A DNA stretch of 64,000 bases, from contig WNYE01000081.1 of assembly GCA_021396245.1 (NCBI GenBank), positions 1 through 64,000 on the forward strand, given 5' to 3'. The DNA is from Sporothrix humicola (taxonomy: Eukaryota; Ascomycota; Sordariomycetes; Ophiostomatales; Ophiostomataceae). Each line of letters opens with the position of its first letter. Positions within the stretch are counted from its first letter, which is position 1. Positions 1 through 10,420 of the stretch are shown here, in pieces. The notes below the pieces were generated by a model. It was not told the DNA's origin. It searched no databases and worked only from the letters and a program-made list of their open reading frames with translations. A program made the translations under genes and the position numbers.

Positions 1-555
1 CGACGAATAATCGATAAATATAAATATATTAATTATTAATAAAGTAACGGTATAAAAAGTTTAAAAAATAATAATATAAAAAAGTTTTAAAAAATTATAT
101 TAAATATAACGTTAATTAATAAGTTAATTATATATATAATAATAAAAATAAAAATAACGTTTATAACGTAAAAGTTAAAAATACTATAAATACCGACGAC
201 GTTAATAAAAATAAAAGTTATAAACGGTATATTAATAACTTAACTATTAACGGTTTCGAAAGTACGAATAAAAACAATAAATATTAAAAGTCGGTTAAAA
301 AAAAAAAAAAAAACACCCAACGCGTTAATAATAATACGGCTACGTTTATTAAAAAATTATAACGGGCCGTTAAAAGCCACGGCGGTACGGCTCTCCGGGC
401 GAGGGCGTAAACTACTAACCGGCGCAAAGTTATCCACCGTCAACAGTCGTGTACGTTTCGTAGGCACCGAGAGGGGGGGTGGCGGTATAACCGTACCCCG
501 GGGCCGCGCGGTTACACGTTGCGGCCGGGGGGCGGCGGCAGGTATAACGGTAACC
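1..555. repeat. RIP-mutated repeat relic, truncated by the window edge
   Basis: The first 300 bases have no TpG and only one CpA, while TpA is extremely common and CpG is kept. That is the footprint of repeat-induced point mutation (CpA to TpA on both strands), which acts on duplicated DNA in Pezizomycotina. Bases 360-550 are GC-rich with several homopolymer G runs and a milder depletion. Ordinary composition, with TpG and CpA present, resumes near 555-600. No coding frame survives. It is most likely the end of a dead transposon that continues to the left. The element family cannot be named. Confidence 0.7.
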
Positions 556-770
556 GAGAGGCTAATATTGGAAATAAATAAACAGATAGATTCACGAAAT
601 AAATTAATGATTTACTGTGAATGGTGTCATTACTTTACGTTTTTGTAAACCTGACATAAAATTACTAAAAAAAAAAAAAAACGTGATGTAATTAAAAACA
701 TAAACCGTGTATTATTAAACTCTAATGCCATGCTGATGCAAAATAAATAGACAGAACCTCCCCTCCCATA

Positions 771-2024
771 TCACGACCGCGCCTTGGCCGCCACTTTGGG
801 GTTCAGCTCATTCACCCAGCCCTCCTCGGGGCTCGCCCACGAAAAGTCCTTGAGGTCGCCAAAAGCGGGCCACAGTTTCTCCCTAACAAACTTTTTGACT
901 GCCGCTGTCCGCTCCAGGCCAGCCTTTTGCCGCGACGCAGCATCTGGTGCGCTGCCAATGCCTGTCTTGCTCTGCAGGCCCTCGAGCGAAAAGTGAGGCA
1001 CGCCCAGGCCGTCCAACACGCTCCACCACTCAAGCACCGTCTCGTCGAGCTCGGATTCCGATGTTACACCCAGCACAGACGCGCCTACACCTAAAGGGCC
1101 GCCCGCCGTCTTTGTGTCCACTTTGGCCGCCTCGGCCTCGCGCGCCCACAGATCCAGCGAGTATCGCAGCGCCACCTGCTCGATGCCCTTCATGCCCAGC
1201 GACACCGGCACTGCGCCCTCCACGGGGTCCTGGCATATCCGCGCAGCAACTGCGCTGGCATCTCTGAGAGCTGGGGGCGACGGGTGCCACTTGGCCTGCG
1301 GGCCATTGTCGACGCCGCGCGTTGTCAGCAGGCCCATGTTGAGCAGGCTGGCATTGAGCACGACCGAGACGCCGGCCTTTTGCAAGCGGGCCACGGGGTC
1401 GCCCAGCAAGCGGGTGTTTTGCACGGTGCAGTGGCCGTAGCTCAGGACAGCGTCGACGGGCTCGCCGGTTGCCTCGAGAATCTGCTCGGCGAGCGTGGCC
1501 AGCACGTCCACCGGGAACCCGCAGATGCCGACATACTTGAGAATGCCCTCGTCGCGCAAGGCGCGCAGTGCCCGCACTGCCTCCAGGACTTCGGGCAAGC
1601 TCACAAACTCGACGTCGTGCGCAAACACCAGGTCCACATATGTCGTCCGCAGCCTTTGCAGCGACCGGCGCACGGATGCCTGGATCGCCGCCGTGCTGTA
1701 GTCAAAGCCGTTGCCGTGCACACGCCCAGCCTTTGTCTCCAAAAAGTATTTGCTGCGCTCGACGCCTGTTGCCTCCAATGCCTCGCCTAGGTACGACTCG
1801 GACGGCCCGTAGTACGGCGACGTATCGAAGCCGCCAATGCCCAGGTCGACAAGCGCGCGCCGCACAATGCCGCGGTACGGCATGCTGGCCGGGTCGTCGA
1901 CATACTGCGTGTTGAACGTGGCGGTACCGAGCAGCAGCGGCGGCAGCACTTCGGCCAGAGGCGCGAGGTGGGTCGGCCGCTGCGGTTCTGCTTCTCTTTC
2001 TCTTTCGGCTGCCGTGAGTGCCAT
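771..2024 (-). CDS. Aldo/keto reductase, D-arabinose/L-galactose dehydrogenase type
   Basis: 417 residues. The aldo/keto reductase fold is clear: the GFDTSPYYG block near residue 65 (Asp67 and Tyr72 of the tetrad), ETKAG with Lys98, and VFAHDVEF with His136 complete the D-Y-K-H catalytic set. The overall pattern (DTSPYYG, YVDLVFAHDVEF, SYGHCTVQN) is that of yeast ARA2 and plant L-galactose dehydrogenase, which oxidise D-arabinose or L-galactose with NAD(P)+ in the path to erythroascorbate/ascorbate. I take the start at 2024 because the aligned fold begins soon after it. The open frame continues upstream to 2240, but that stretch looks like a basic, low-complexity leader. No intron is needed. 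The gene lies next to the RIP relic at the window's left end. Family call is secure; the exact sugar substrate is inferred. Confidence 0.85.
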   Translation of the reverse strand: MALTAAEREREAEPQRPTHLAPLAEVLPPLLLGTATFNTQYVDDPASMPYRGIVRRALVDLGIGGFDTSPYYGPSESYLGEALEATGVERSKYFLETKAGRVHGNGFDYSTAAIQASVRRSLQRLRTTYVDLVFAHDVEFVSLPEVLEAVRALRALRDEGILKYVGICGFPVDVLATLAEQILEATGEPVDAVLSYGHCTVQNTRLLGDPVARLQKAGVSVVLNASLLNMGLLTTRGVDNGPQAKWHPSPPALRDASAVAARICQDPVEGAVPVSLGMKGIEQVALRYSLDLWAREAEAAKVDTKTAGGPLGVGASVLGVTSESELDETVLEWWSVLDGLGVPHFSLEGLQSKTGIGSAPDAASRQKAGLERTAAVKKFVREKLWPAFGDLKDFSWASPEEGWVNELNPKVAAKARS

Positions 2025-4309
2025 TGCGCTGTGAGAATGCGGACGTAAACGTGGACGTAGGCCGGGTTTTGTGAGTGGTTTTGCGCTGTATGGAGGGGCA
2101 GGCGTAGATAGCGAGTGAGAGTGATCGACAGGGTCTTGACGGCTCCTTCGCGCGACGAGAGCCCCAAGTGAGTGTGTAAATGTCAATGTGAACCCTGCGA
2201 CGTTGGTATCTTGAAAATATTGTATGAAGAAGGAAGACAATGAGTTGTGAAAACCGCCGAAGCGATTTCAAAGAACCCGAGATTCAAATCTAGGAGTGGC
2301 CGCCGGCGGCGCTTTCCGTACGGAAAAAGATCCAGAGCTCCTTAGCTCCTTTCCTTTTTCGCTCTTTGTTGCAGGTCGCCCCTTTCACTTCTCGCACGTT
2401 TTTCGCTTTTTCTTTAGCGTTACATCTGGGGCGGATGGCGCAATTCCTCAGCCTTCCGTCCCGGCCCCGATCGTGGTTACCTCGCAGATTGAGCGTTATC
2501 TGAGAAAGGCAGGCACAAATCTTGGGTGTTAACTGTTGGCAGCTTCTGTTTTCGGGATGTGGAGATCATGATCGCTGCTTCCTTTTTTGAGGGAAACTTA
2601 GATCGTTCTTTCCTCAACAGCAGCTTCCACCCCAACTCCTATTTCTCCTATTTATCCGCTTCACCTTCTCTCATTTCCCCGTTCTTTTCGTCCTCCTTTC
2701 CCCATTCTCCAATTCTCCTCCAGCTTCTTTTCTCGACATTTACATTGTATTGCTCTGCATTTCAACGCCAACACGATTTGCTGCTTGCATTCTTGGTCGC
2801 ATCCTGGTCGTTCACTTTTTCTCCGTCTTTCGGTTTCAATCACTCACTTTTTTCTCTCGGACCTTTCAGAATGCGCACCTTTTCTTTCCAGTCTCGCTTA
2901 CTTCGCCCAAGGACGGCTGTTGAGTATCGATGACAGGACAACCTCTGGGCTTCCCTCGGTCTCCAATTCAGCCTGATGTGCAAAATACAACAACAAGCGG
3001 CTCTCCGTTCCAGCGGAACACTTTGAGCACTCGAGTGCAGAGTACTGCGCTCTTTGTTCGTCCATGCCTGCCGTGTCCTGGTGTCCTGCTCGGAACAAAA
3101 GCCAATTGTTTCCCGAAATGGATACCATGAACACATTCGCCTTGATCACTTTTATTTTCGGGACGTTGGGCCAGGAGCCTATCTCCCTCTTGTCTCCCTA
3201 CACACTGCCCGCCAAGGATCACTGCCGAGGAATTGTCTGTCAACAGAATACAAAAGCGGAACGGGAAAATGACTGAGCCTCGCCATTCACACGAATGGTA
3301 TATGTCATACTTGATATGATTTTACCAGACTCCCAGTGGACAGTTTGTTGATGATCCCCAGCGGACGGGCAAACACTCCAGATCTCCCCGCATCATTGCC
3401 AACTCGCAATCTTATTCTCACGTCTGCCATCTAGATCCGGGCCGTCTTCAGAAGTCTGGAGATGAGTACGTACAGCGTGACGGTGCTGGTCAGCTCTTAG
3501 CTTGAATGCTAATGTTGGTCATCTTCCATACAGCGAAGTATCTTGACATGCAAGTTGGCGTTCTAGCACAGCTTGTTGTCACATTCTCTGTTCAACTCAA
3601 TGAATGTCCACATCGTTACCATATTTCACCGATGATGCCGAGACTCGCCTTGCGCCCCTCTTCACAATGGCTTCTCTTGGTTGTCTTTATTGCTTCAGCC
3701 ATATTGGCACAGGATTGCACCTTGTTTGTTATTATTCTCAACTATTTACCTTTTCTTGAATTGAATTGCCCCCGTTGGAAAGGTTACCTCCGCTTCCCCT
3801 GAATTGATTAAACAACGGAAACAACACGCCCCAGGTACCGGAACTATAATATATAGGCATCAAGCGGTTGTCTGTGTTTTGTTCTGTTTTCTGTTATAGC
3901 CTGCCAATCCCACCCAATGCCTGGCCCTCCTTTTCCAATCTACAGGTGTTCATACCCGTCATTACTCTATTCAATCTGTGCGGACAATCTGGACGAGCAA
4001 TCTGGGCAGCAATCTCGACGAGGTAGATTACGGAACAAATGAAAAAGAAGATGGAAAGAAGAGGAAACGAGACAAGAAAAAAAACATGGCAAAACAAAAA
4101 GACATTCTACCATATTTGAAGTGCCTCGCCGCCCATTGACTGTTTGTCTGTCTTTTTTATTTCCTCTGCTTTTCTCTCCCAGTCTGCTCTCTTTACCTGG
4201 AAGTGATTTCTCGGAAGTGAACTGGTCAATTGGTCCGCCTTGTTGATATCGATAGCCCGCCGTCTACAACTTGCACTCGCTGACACGTCGACACATCAAC
4301 ACACACACA
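2025..4309. other. Intergenic, divergent promoters of the AKR and AA8 genes
   Basis: 2.3 kb between two divergently transcribed genes. Bases 2580-2900 are a strongly pyrimidine-biased tract (TTTCTCC-rich), and the 60 bases before 4310 are CA-rich, as is usual for fungal leaders. Short open frames occur but none has a recognisable domain or splice pattern. I see no RNA gene. Confidence 0.5.
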
Positions 4310-5001
4310 ATGCGTGGCTTCCTCTCAGTACTGGGCGCCGTTGCCGCGCTGGCCGGCTCGGCCCTCGGCCAGTCCGACTCGACAAAGTACGTCGACGCCG
4401 ACACGGGCTTCACGTTCTCGCAGTACGTCAACGATAAGGGCATCGCCTTCCGGGTCGCCTTCCCGTCCACGGCCAAGGTCAACGACAACTTTGAGGCCGT
4501 CGTCCAGATCGTGGCGCCCATCTCCGTCGGCTGGGCCGGTCTCGCCTGGGGCGGCTCCATGACCTACAACCCCCTGACCATTGTCTGGGTCAACGGCAAG
4601 GATGTTGTCGTCTCGTCGCGGATGGCATAGTACGTTCCCCTACCCGAGTACCCAATATTATTGCCATCACTAACCCACGTAGCGGCTACTTTGTCCCTCC
4701 GGCATACGACGGCGCCGTCTACACGGTCCTGCCAAAAGGCACGCACGTCAACGACACGCACTACCAGGTCACGGCCACCTGCGTCGGCTGCGCGCTCTGG
4801 GGCGACACGGACACGGGAATCACCGCGCTCGACCCCACGGCTCAGGGCACGCTGGCGTTTGCGTATGCGGCAGCGCCCGTCACGGCACCGGCCAACAACG
4901 CCTCGTCGTTCAGTATCCACGACCTGATCGGCCACTGGATCCACGATTTCTCGGTGGCCTCCAACGCCGACTTTAACGCCACTGTCGCCAAGAACATGTA
5001 A
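4310..5001 (+). CDS. Secreted AA8-type cytochrome b domain protein (stand-alone)
   Basis: Two exons, 4310-4629 and 4683-5001, give 212 residues. The 53-base intron starts GTACGT, has a CACTAACC branch site and ends GTAG; splicing joins ...SRMAY to GYFVPP. Residues 1-20 are a signal peptide (hydrophobic, A-L-G before Gln21). The rest matches the haem b cytochrome domain of cellobiose dehydrogenase: GGSMTYNPL carries the haem Met ligand (Met84, about 64 in the mature chain), CVGC (140-143) is the usual disulfide pair, and His186, His191 or His194 in the block before DFSVASNADF supplies the second ligand. The chain stops right after this domain, with no flavin dehydrogenase, CBM1 or anchor, so it is a free AA8. 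The likely role is extracellular electron transfer, for example to AA9 monooxygenases; that role is inferred. Confidence 0.85.
4630..4682 (+). other. Intron in the AA8 gene
   Basis: GTACGT donor, CACTAACC branch site about 12 bases before the GTAG acceptor, 53 bases. Removing it is required to join the two halves of the cytochrome domain in frame. Confidence 0.85.
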
Positions 5002-5474
5002 AATGTGAAGATGTGAAAATGGAGCAGGTCTGGTTATTAGGGAAGGGGGAGTGAGGAAGAGTGGGGGATGAGGTGGATGGGCAGAGTACATAGACGAGCG
5101 GTTTTTACGCATCATCAACACCTCTAATGGTCAAGATAAAATGAATAAAATTTAAATGATTTTTCAACAACTTTTTTATTTTGTCAATTGAAAATTTCAG
5201 TCTCAATGGGGTGTGTAAGAGAAGGATGAGTTCATGATGTGTTGCTCTGCTTTGGTGTACTTTTGGTGTTAGTGCACACCGCCTAAATTTGTAGTGGCAT
5301 CGCGTTGAAAAATACTGCCGCGTCGCATCCATTTTGAGCTTTTGAGCTCGAGCTTTCGACCTTTCACAAGCTTTCCACCTACTTCATCCACGACCATCCG
5401 ACAGCCATGGCCCTGCGGTAACGACGACTAAATCTACACGATCCCTACGAATAATTCCCTTCCACCCACCCACA
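5002..5474 (+). promoter_or_regulatory. Intergenic and leader of the ARP6 gene
   Basis: 473 bases. The first half is AT-rich and holds the 3' end of the AA8 gene; the last 80 bases are C-rich and end CCCACCCACAATGG at the ARP6 start. No gene is seen. Confidence 0.4.
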
Positions 5475-6968
5475 ATGGCTGGCGGCCGCAAGAACAAGCC
5501 CTCGGCCCCGCCGCCGCCATCGCGCACCCTCGTTGTCGACAACGGCGCCTACACCATCAAGGCGGGTTTCGCGCAAGATGCGTCGACAGACGGCGTGCCC
5601 TATGTGATCCCCAACTGCATCGCCCGCGACCGGGCGCGCCGCACGTACATTGGCTCCGAGCTCAGCAATTGCCGCGACTTTGGCGAGGCCTCGTTCCGCC
5701 GGCCCGTCGAAAAGGGCTACATTGTCAACTGGGAGGCCGAGCGGGCGATCTGGGCGCACGAGTTTGGCGAGGAGGCCGAAGCGGGCATCGGAAACGGGCG
5801 GCTGCAGTGCGACCCGTCCGAGACGCGGCTGGTGCTGACGGAACAGCCCAACGCGCTGCCCGCGCTGCAGGCCAACTGCGACCAGATGGTCTTTGAAGAG
5901 TTTCGGTTTGCGAGCTACTATCGGGGGCCTGCGTCTCAGTTTAATGCGTATTTGGACTTGGGGGCCGTCGAGGCGAAGCCCGACGGACCTTCTGGGGATA
6001 CCAGCACGGAGACTGCCGCCTCCGCAAATACCGCGACTACCGCGACCACGACGGCGACTGGCTCAGCCGAGATCCGACTGATCATCGACGCCGGCTACTC
6101 CTTTACGACCGTCACGCCCGTCCTGCACGGCCGCCCTGTGCACCGCGCCGTCCGCCGTCTCGATGTGGGCGGTAAACTGCTGACAAACTACTTGACCAAA
6201 CTGCTGTCGGTCCGCCACTACGACATGCGCCACGACACGTACATTGTCAACGAGATGAAGGAGAAGGCGTGCTATGTGGCGCTTGACTTTGCCGCGGACC
6301 TCGAAAAGACTTGGAAGGGGCCCCGTATCCAGCTTGGCGAGGCTGGCGTGGCCGAGGCCAAGCGCAGACGGCTCGACACGTTTCGGAGCGGCAGCGACGG
6401 CATCGCCAAGGAGTATGTCCTGCCGGACTACCATGCGCGGAGCGAGGGTATCGTCAGAGACTACGACGCGGCCGCTGTGGCAGCGCGCTCCAAGAAGGGC
6501 GCACAGGGAGGAGGAGATGACCTAGGAGGCGCCAGCAGCGAAGACGTCCTCGTCCTCCGCAACGAACGCTTTGCCGTTCCCGAGCTCTTGTTTAATCCCG
6601 CCGACATTGGCCTCCAGCAGCCCGGCCTTGCCGACTTGGTCGCTCAGTCCGTCCACGCCCTCCCCGTCGGCCTTTGGCCTGCCCTGTTGTCCAACATTGT
6701 CGTCGTCGGCGGCTGTGCCGACCTGCCCGGCTTCGTGCAGCGCCTCCAGCAAGAGGTCCAGACGCGCATGCCCGACGATCTGGTCGTGCGCGTCACCCGC
6801 CCGGCCGACCCTGTCACCTGCACATGGCGCGGTGCGGCGCGGTTTGCTTCGTTGCCCGAAAACGCCGCAACGGTCAACCGCGTGTGTGTCACCAAGCAAG
6901 AGTACGACGAGCACGGTGCCAGCTGGGTGGCGCGCAAGTTTGCGGCCGGTCTGGGCGGGATTGACTGA
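5475..6968 (+). CDS. ARP6: Actin-related protein 6, SWR1 chromatin remodeller subunit
   Basis: 497 residues, single exon. The N-terminus has the actin-fold phosphate loop VVDNGAYTIKAGFA, followed by the blocks that distinguish Arp6 from actin: PNCIARDR, RRPVEKGYIVNWE, CDPSETRLVLTEQPNALPALQ, NCDQMVFEEF and FASYY. The C-terminal half keeps VVGGCADLPGF and the TWRGAARFA block. Arp6 sits in the nucleus in the SWR1 complex, which swaps H2A for H2A.Z, and contacts Swc6/Swc2. Two low-complexity inserts are present: Ser/Thr/Ala-rich around residues 168-195 and Gly/Asp-rich around 340-355. Both are common in fungal Arp6. The start lies in a good context (CACAATGG) after a C-rich leader. Identity is secure. 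Confidence 0.93.
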   Translation: MAGGRKNKPSAPPPPSRTLVVDNGAYTIKAGFAQDASTDGVPYVIPNCIARDRARRTYIGSELSNCRDFGEASFRRPVEKGYIVNWEAERAIWAHEFGEEAEAGIGNGRLQCDPSETRLVLTEQPNALPALQANCDQMVFEEFRFASYYRGPASQFNAYLDLGAVEAKPDGPSGDTSTETAASANTATTATTTATGSAEIRLIIDAGYSFTTVTPVLHGRPVHRAVRRLDVGGKLLTNYLTKLLSVRHYDMRHDTYIVNEMKEKACYVALDFAADLEKTWKGPRIQLGEAGVAEAKRRRLDTFRSGSDGIAKEYVLPDYHARSEGIVRDYDAAAVAARSKKGAQGGGDDLGGASSEDVLVLRNERFAVPELLFNPADIGLQQPGLADLVAQSVHALPVGLWPALLSNIVVVGGCADLPGFVQRLQQEVQTRMPDDLVVRVTRPADPVTCTWRGAARFASLPENAATVNRVCVTKQEYDEHGASWVARKFAAGLGGID

Positions 6969-7654
6969 AGGGAGAAGAGAAAGACGAAGAACAAAACAAA
7001 ACAATAACAGAGACGGCCGTCATCGACCAAAGTTTATGGAAGCTTTCTCCCCGCCAGCCACGGCAGGCCGGCACTCATGACGAGCTACACACGATATCAA
7101 GAATGAAGAAACATCCGAAATAGAAATCAGGTCGACCCCTGTCGACCCGTCCCAAGCTACGAGGTGTCATGCAGGGAGCCCCCCTAGCGGCAGCCCAAGC
7201 TGCAGATGCAGACATGGAGTGACACAACACGGCACTGAAAGCACCGGCTTATTTTCGTGTCATATATGGAAGCCAAGAGACAAATTACAGGGCTTCACTT
7301 ACGCTCAAGTTGCAAACAGACGTTGGGATCACCTTCTGTATCAGATATGAGATTTGATATCATTTGAGAACTGGATATGAAGAGAGAAGAGAACTATGGG
7401 CGAAGAGGGGAATGGTATACGCAGATACGCCAGAAGAGGGGAGAAATAGAAGGCAAGGTGCAGAAACACGGGAAAGCAATAAACAAACTCCAAAAGAAGA
7501 TACAAAAAACAGTCCCAAACGTAAAAAATTCGCTGTAAATCGTGCTAAAAATGCAGCCGCGAGAAGTGAGACGTGAAAGATGGCTTGACAAAACAGCAAC
7601 AAACCGCTCAAAATATGTTGAGAAAATTGCAGGAAAAGCACGGAAAATCAAATG
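6969..7654. other. Intergenic, convergent 3' ends
   Basis: Purine-rich, AT-rich DNA after ARP6, with A/G-biased low complexity at 7380-7580. No domain-bearing frame or RNA gene is seen. The last exon of the F-box gene on the other strand may reach into 7655-7778. Confidence 0.4.
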
Positions 7655-8091
7655 TCGCTGCAAAAGTCGTTCACGTCGTTAAAATAGTTGAGAGTGGTGA
7701 GCTTGTTGTCGTGTTTTGTCGTCGAGTTCAAGGTCGTCGTCGTCGTTAATAATGGCTCTTGAGGACAAGGCGTGGGTTCTGCAAGCGGGACCAGATCGTT
7801 AGCGTCCGTAACCTCGGTTAGGGCGTGCGGGAACGATAAACAGGGGCGTTCCGATAGGGTAGTTTAGTGCATTTTGACGCAACTTTGGGGCTGTCTAGGC
7901 TGCATTTTGGTTGCCTTTTTGGCCCTTCCTGTTCTCTAGGCACCTGCAGGCAGGAGAAAACCGGGGGAATACGGCCAAGAAGAGGACGAGAATGGAGAGA
8001 AACAGTGTGATTGACACGAAAACAGAGACGAGAAAGAGGAAAAAGAGGAAGGAATGGGCGAGGAATCAAAAGACATATATAAACTCACCTG

Positions 8092-10420
8092 GACGTAACG
8101 GTACGAGGGAGGGGTGCACCCTTTTTCTGTTGTTAGTATTTGACAAAGCTCAGGAGAACGAGAATCAACAGATTCACAAGAATGGCGAGAATCGAGAGAA
8201 GACGAACAATCACACTGAAAATGGTTAGCAGATGAGCATACACACAGATTCAACACACAGTAGTACGGCCGGACACGATCGAACGCCACAAATCGGCCAC
8301 GCCGCTGCCTAATTGACGAACAACAGGCTCCCCCCAAAGCGACCAAGAAAAACATATCAGAACAAACACTCACATGGGTCAGGCTGGAGCCCGTGTTGTG
8401 CAGGATGCAGTAGCTCTGGCGGCATCGCTTGCACTGGCGCTGGACCTTGGACAGGCAGTCGTGGCACTGGAAACAGACAGAAAATGGTGAGCCTAGACAC
8501 AGGGAGTGTGTTTGGGATATCGGCATGGCAGCCTGCACAGAGAGAGTCTTACACTTGGCCCGCATTCGCGGCAGCTGTAGTCGATGAGAGTCTGGATTGG
8601 GGAAGAAGAATACCACTGTCAGAAGGTAACCAAAATGGAACGAACGAAAGAAATAGGCGACCGTCATACTGCCGGGCGTACCTCGCCTACGCCCGACTGA
8701 TACCCAACAATGACAGAGGAAATCAAGACGACAGAAACAAGACTATCAAAGGCGACGCCGAAAACGACGACACCAAGAACAATACGACTATCCATTCAAC
8801 GACCAAACGAGACGACTCGAGACGACTCGCCCCACCATCCTATGCCTATCTTTTGCAGTTTCGACACTTGCCGTCTTTGGTTCGTACCTTAAGAGAATGA
8901 GAAGTTGAGGAGGTCGAAGCGCCTGTCGGATTAGGCACCTCTGTCCAGGGAACGTCGTTTTGGCCGTTGGGCATGCACGCCTCGCACCACCAGCGATGGC
9001 ACAGCGCACACAGCCGCCCGCGCACGCACCACTCGCAGCGGGCGACAAAGCAGGAGGAGGGTGTGTCAGAAGAACTGTTGTTGTGAGTGTGAGTGTGGTT
9101 GTGAGAGGGAGAGTGCCCAAATCTCCCCGGATTGACAGACTCCCCCTCCGGACACATGGCGACGCGCGCATTGCTTGAGAGGTGCGGCGGCGGCCACAGC
9201 AGGGGAAACTGCGAAATGTACGGGTCGCCGTCGTCGCGCGTGTTGTCTTGACGCAGGGACGGGTCACCCCAGGCCGTCCAGCCTTCAGGGGCACTGCCGC
9301 AGCCTGCACATCCGTGCAGCGAGAAGCTGGCCATGGCCAGCATCGAGCTAGGGCGGATGCCGTTGGCCGTATTGGTCTTTGTCAAGCCCTGCACCTTGCC
9401 AAACGCCGGCGAATTCGTATGCCGCGGCCCCGTGCACAGCACCCCGTCAAAGGCAATCACGCCCCGGCAGTCCATCAGCGTCCCCGCCCACTCCGCCGAC
9501 GCCAGCGCCGCCGACCGGCCCAGCACACGGCCCCGGCTGCGGTACCACAGCTCGTCGCCGTTGGGGTTGTCGGCGTATGTCACATGGTGCGTGGGCGAGT
9601 AACCCGAGAGGGCACCAGTCCAGCCTGTCTCCGAGGCGCCTCCGCCAAAAACGTAGAGCCCGCGCAGCTTGGGCGTGCCGTCGGGGCGGCTCGCGCGGCA
9701 CGCCGTCCGCAGGATATGCCGCAGCTGCACCTCGTTGCAGTGCTTGGCGTTGCGCAGCGACAGGATGCGCACATTGTAGTCGGAGCTGCGCAGGATCTCG
9801 TGCACGAGCTCGGCCGTCACCGAGACATTGTTGAGGATCAAGGTGTGGACGCCCTTTAGCCAGCCCGTAGGAGCCGGGCTCGTAAACGTATGAATGCCTG
9901 GTCGACTGAGCGACCGAAACGCGCCTCGCAGCGGCCCCGAGTAAAACTCATCTTCCGTTAGATTCTCGTCAATCTGCTCGTTGCGCCAGGTCTGGCCGCC
10001 GCGGTCGATCGGCTCGAGCAGCGCCGCGCCGAAATCGTCGCCGAGGCGGACGGCCGAGTGCAGGCGCGACAGGTCCAAATACCGAAAAAGTGAGGGCGTG
10101 CCGTACAGCAGACTGCGGAAGTCCTTGTTGGTGGCTGCCAGCCTCAGCGTATCGCTCACAGACAGGTAAGGCGCCGTATGCGACAAGATGAGCGAGTTGC
10201 TCAAGAGCTGGAGCAGCGTAGTCTGGACGAGCTCATAGGTGGGCCCATAAGCAGGATCGTATGCGTTCTGTTCGGGGAACTCGAGGTGTTCACAGACGAT
10301 GCCCGACTCGTGCTCGACGGTGTTGGCGTTTGTTGTATTTTGGACGTGGGTTGTATTTGTATTGATATTGCTGCTCAAACTGTCTGCGCCATCGTTGCTG
10401 TCCGCATGCAATGTGGCCAT
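8092..10420 (-). CDS. F-box protein with cysteine-rich zinc-binding tail, multi-exon
   Basis: Exon 1 (10420-8888, 511 codons) has an F-box-like segment around residues 75-115 (ILSHTAPYLSVSDTLRL), a leucine-rich middle, then the zinc-type cluster CEWCVRGRLCALC-HRWWCEAC. Reading on past AAG/GTACGA would stop after 13 residues, but downstream exons on the same strand continue the zinc region. These are a possible 15-base exon (8696-8682), then 8591-8553 (CRECGPS) and 8466-8374 (CHDC, CKRC, YCILHNTGSSLTH), all phase 0 with good GT/AG and branch signals. A further exon starts at 8214 (CDC...). The 3' end is unresolved: donor GTGAGT at 8091 could join acceptors at about 7946 or 7779. The family is an F-box adaptor of SCF ubiquitin ligases found across Pezizomycotina. 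The F-box call is good; target unknown. Confidence 0.75.
8374..8466 (-). other. Zinc-cluster exon of the F-box gene
   Basis: 31 codons holding CHDC, CKRC and SYCILHN, flanked by TTTCCAG on the 5' side and GTGAGTGTTTG on the 3' side. The upstream intron is 8467-8552 (GTAAGA donor). The cysteine spacing completes the finger that begins in the exon at 8553-8591. Confidence 0.75.

Noticed and set aside
2526..3275. Several plus-strand frames, including a short one with a hydrophobic start near 3127
   Set aside because: They lie in a pyrimidine tract or show no family, cysteine framework or splice support; a secreted peptide cannot be argued from two cysteines.
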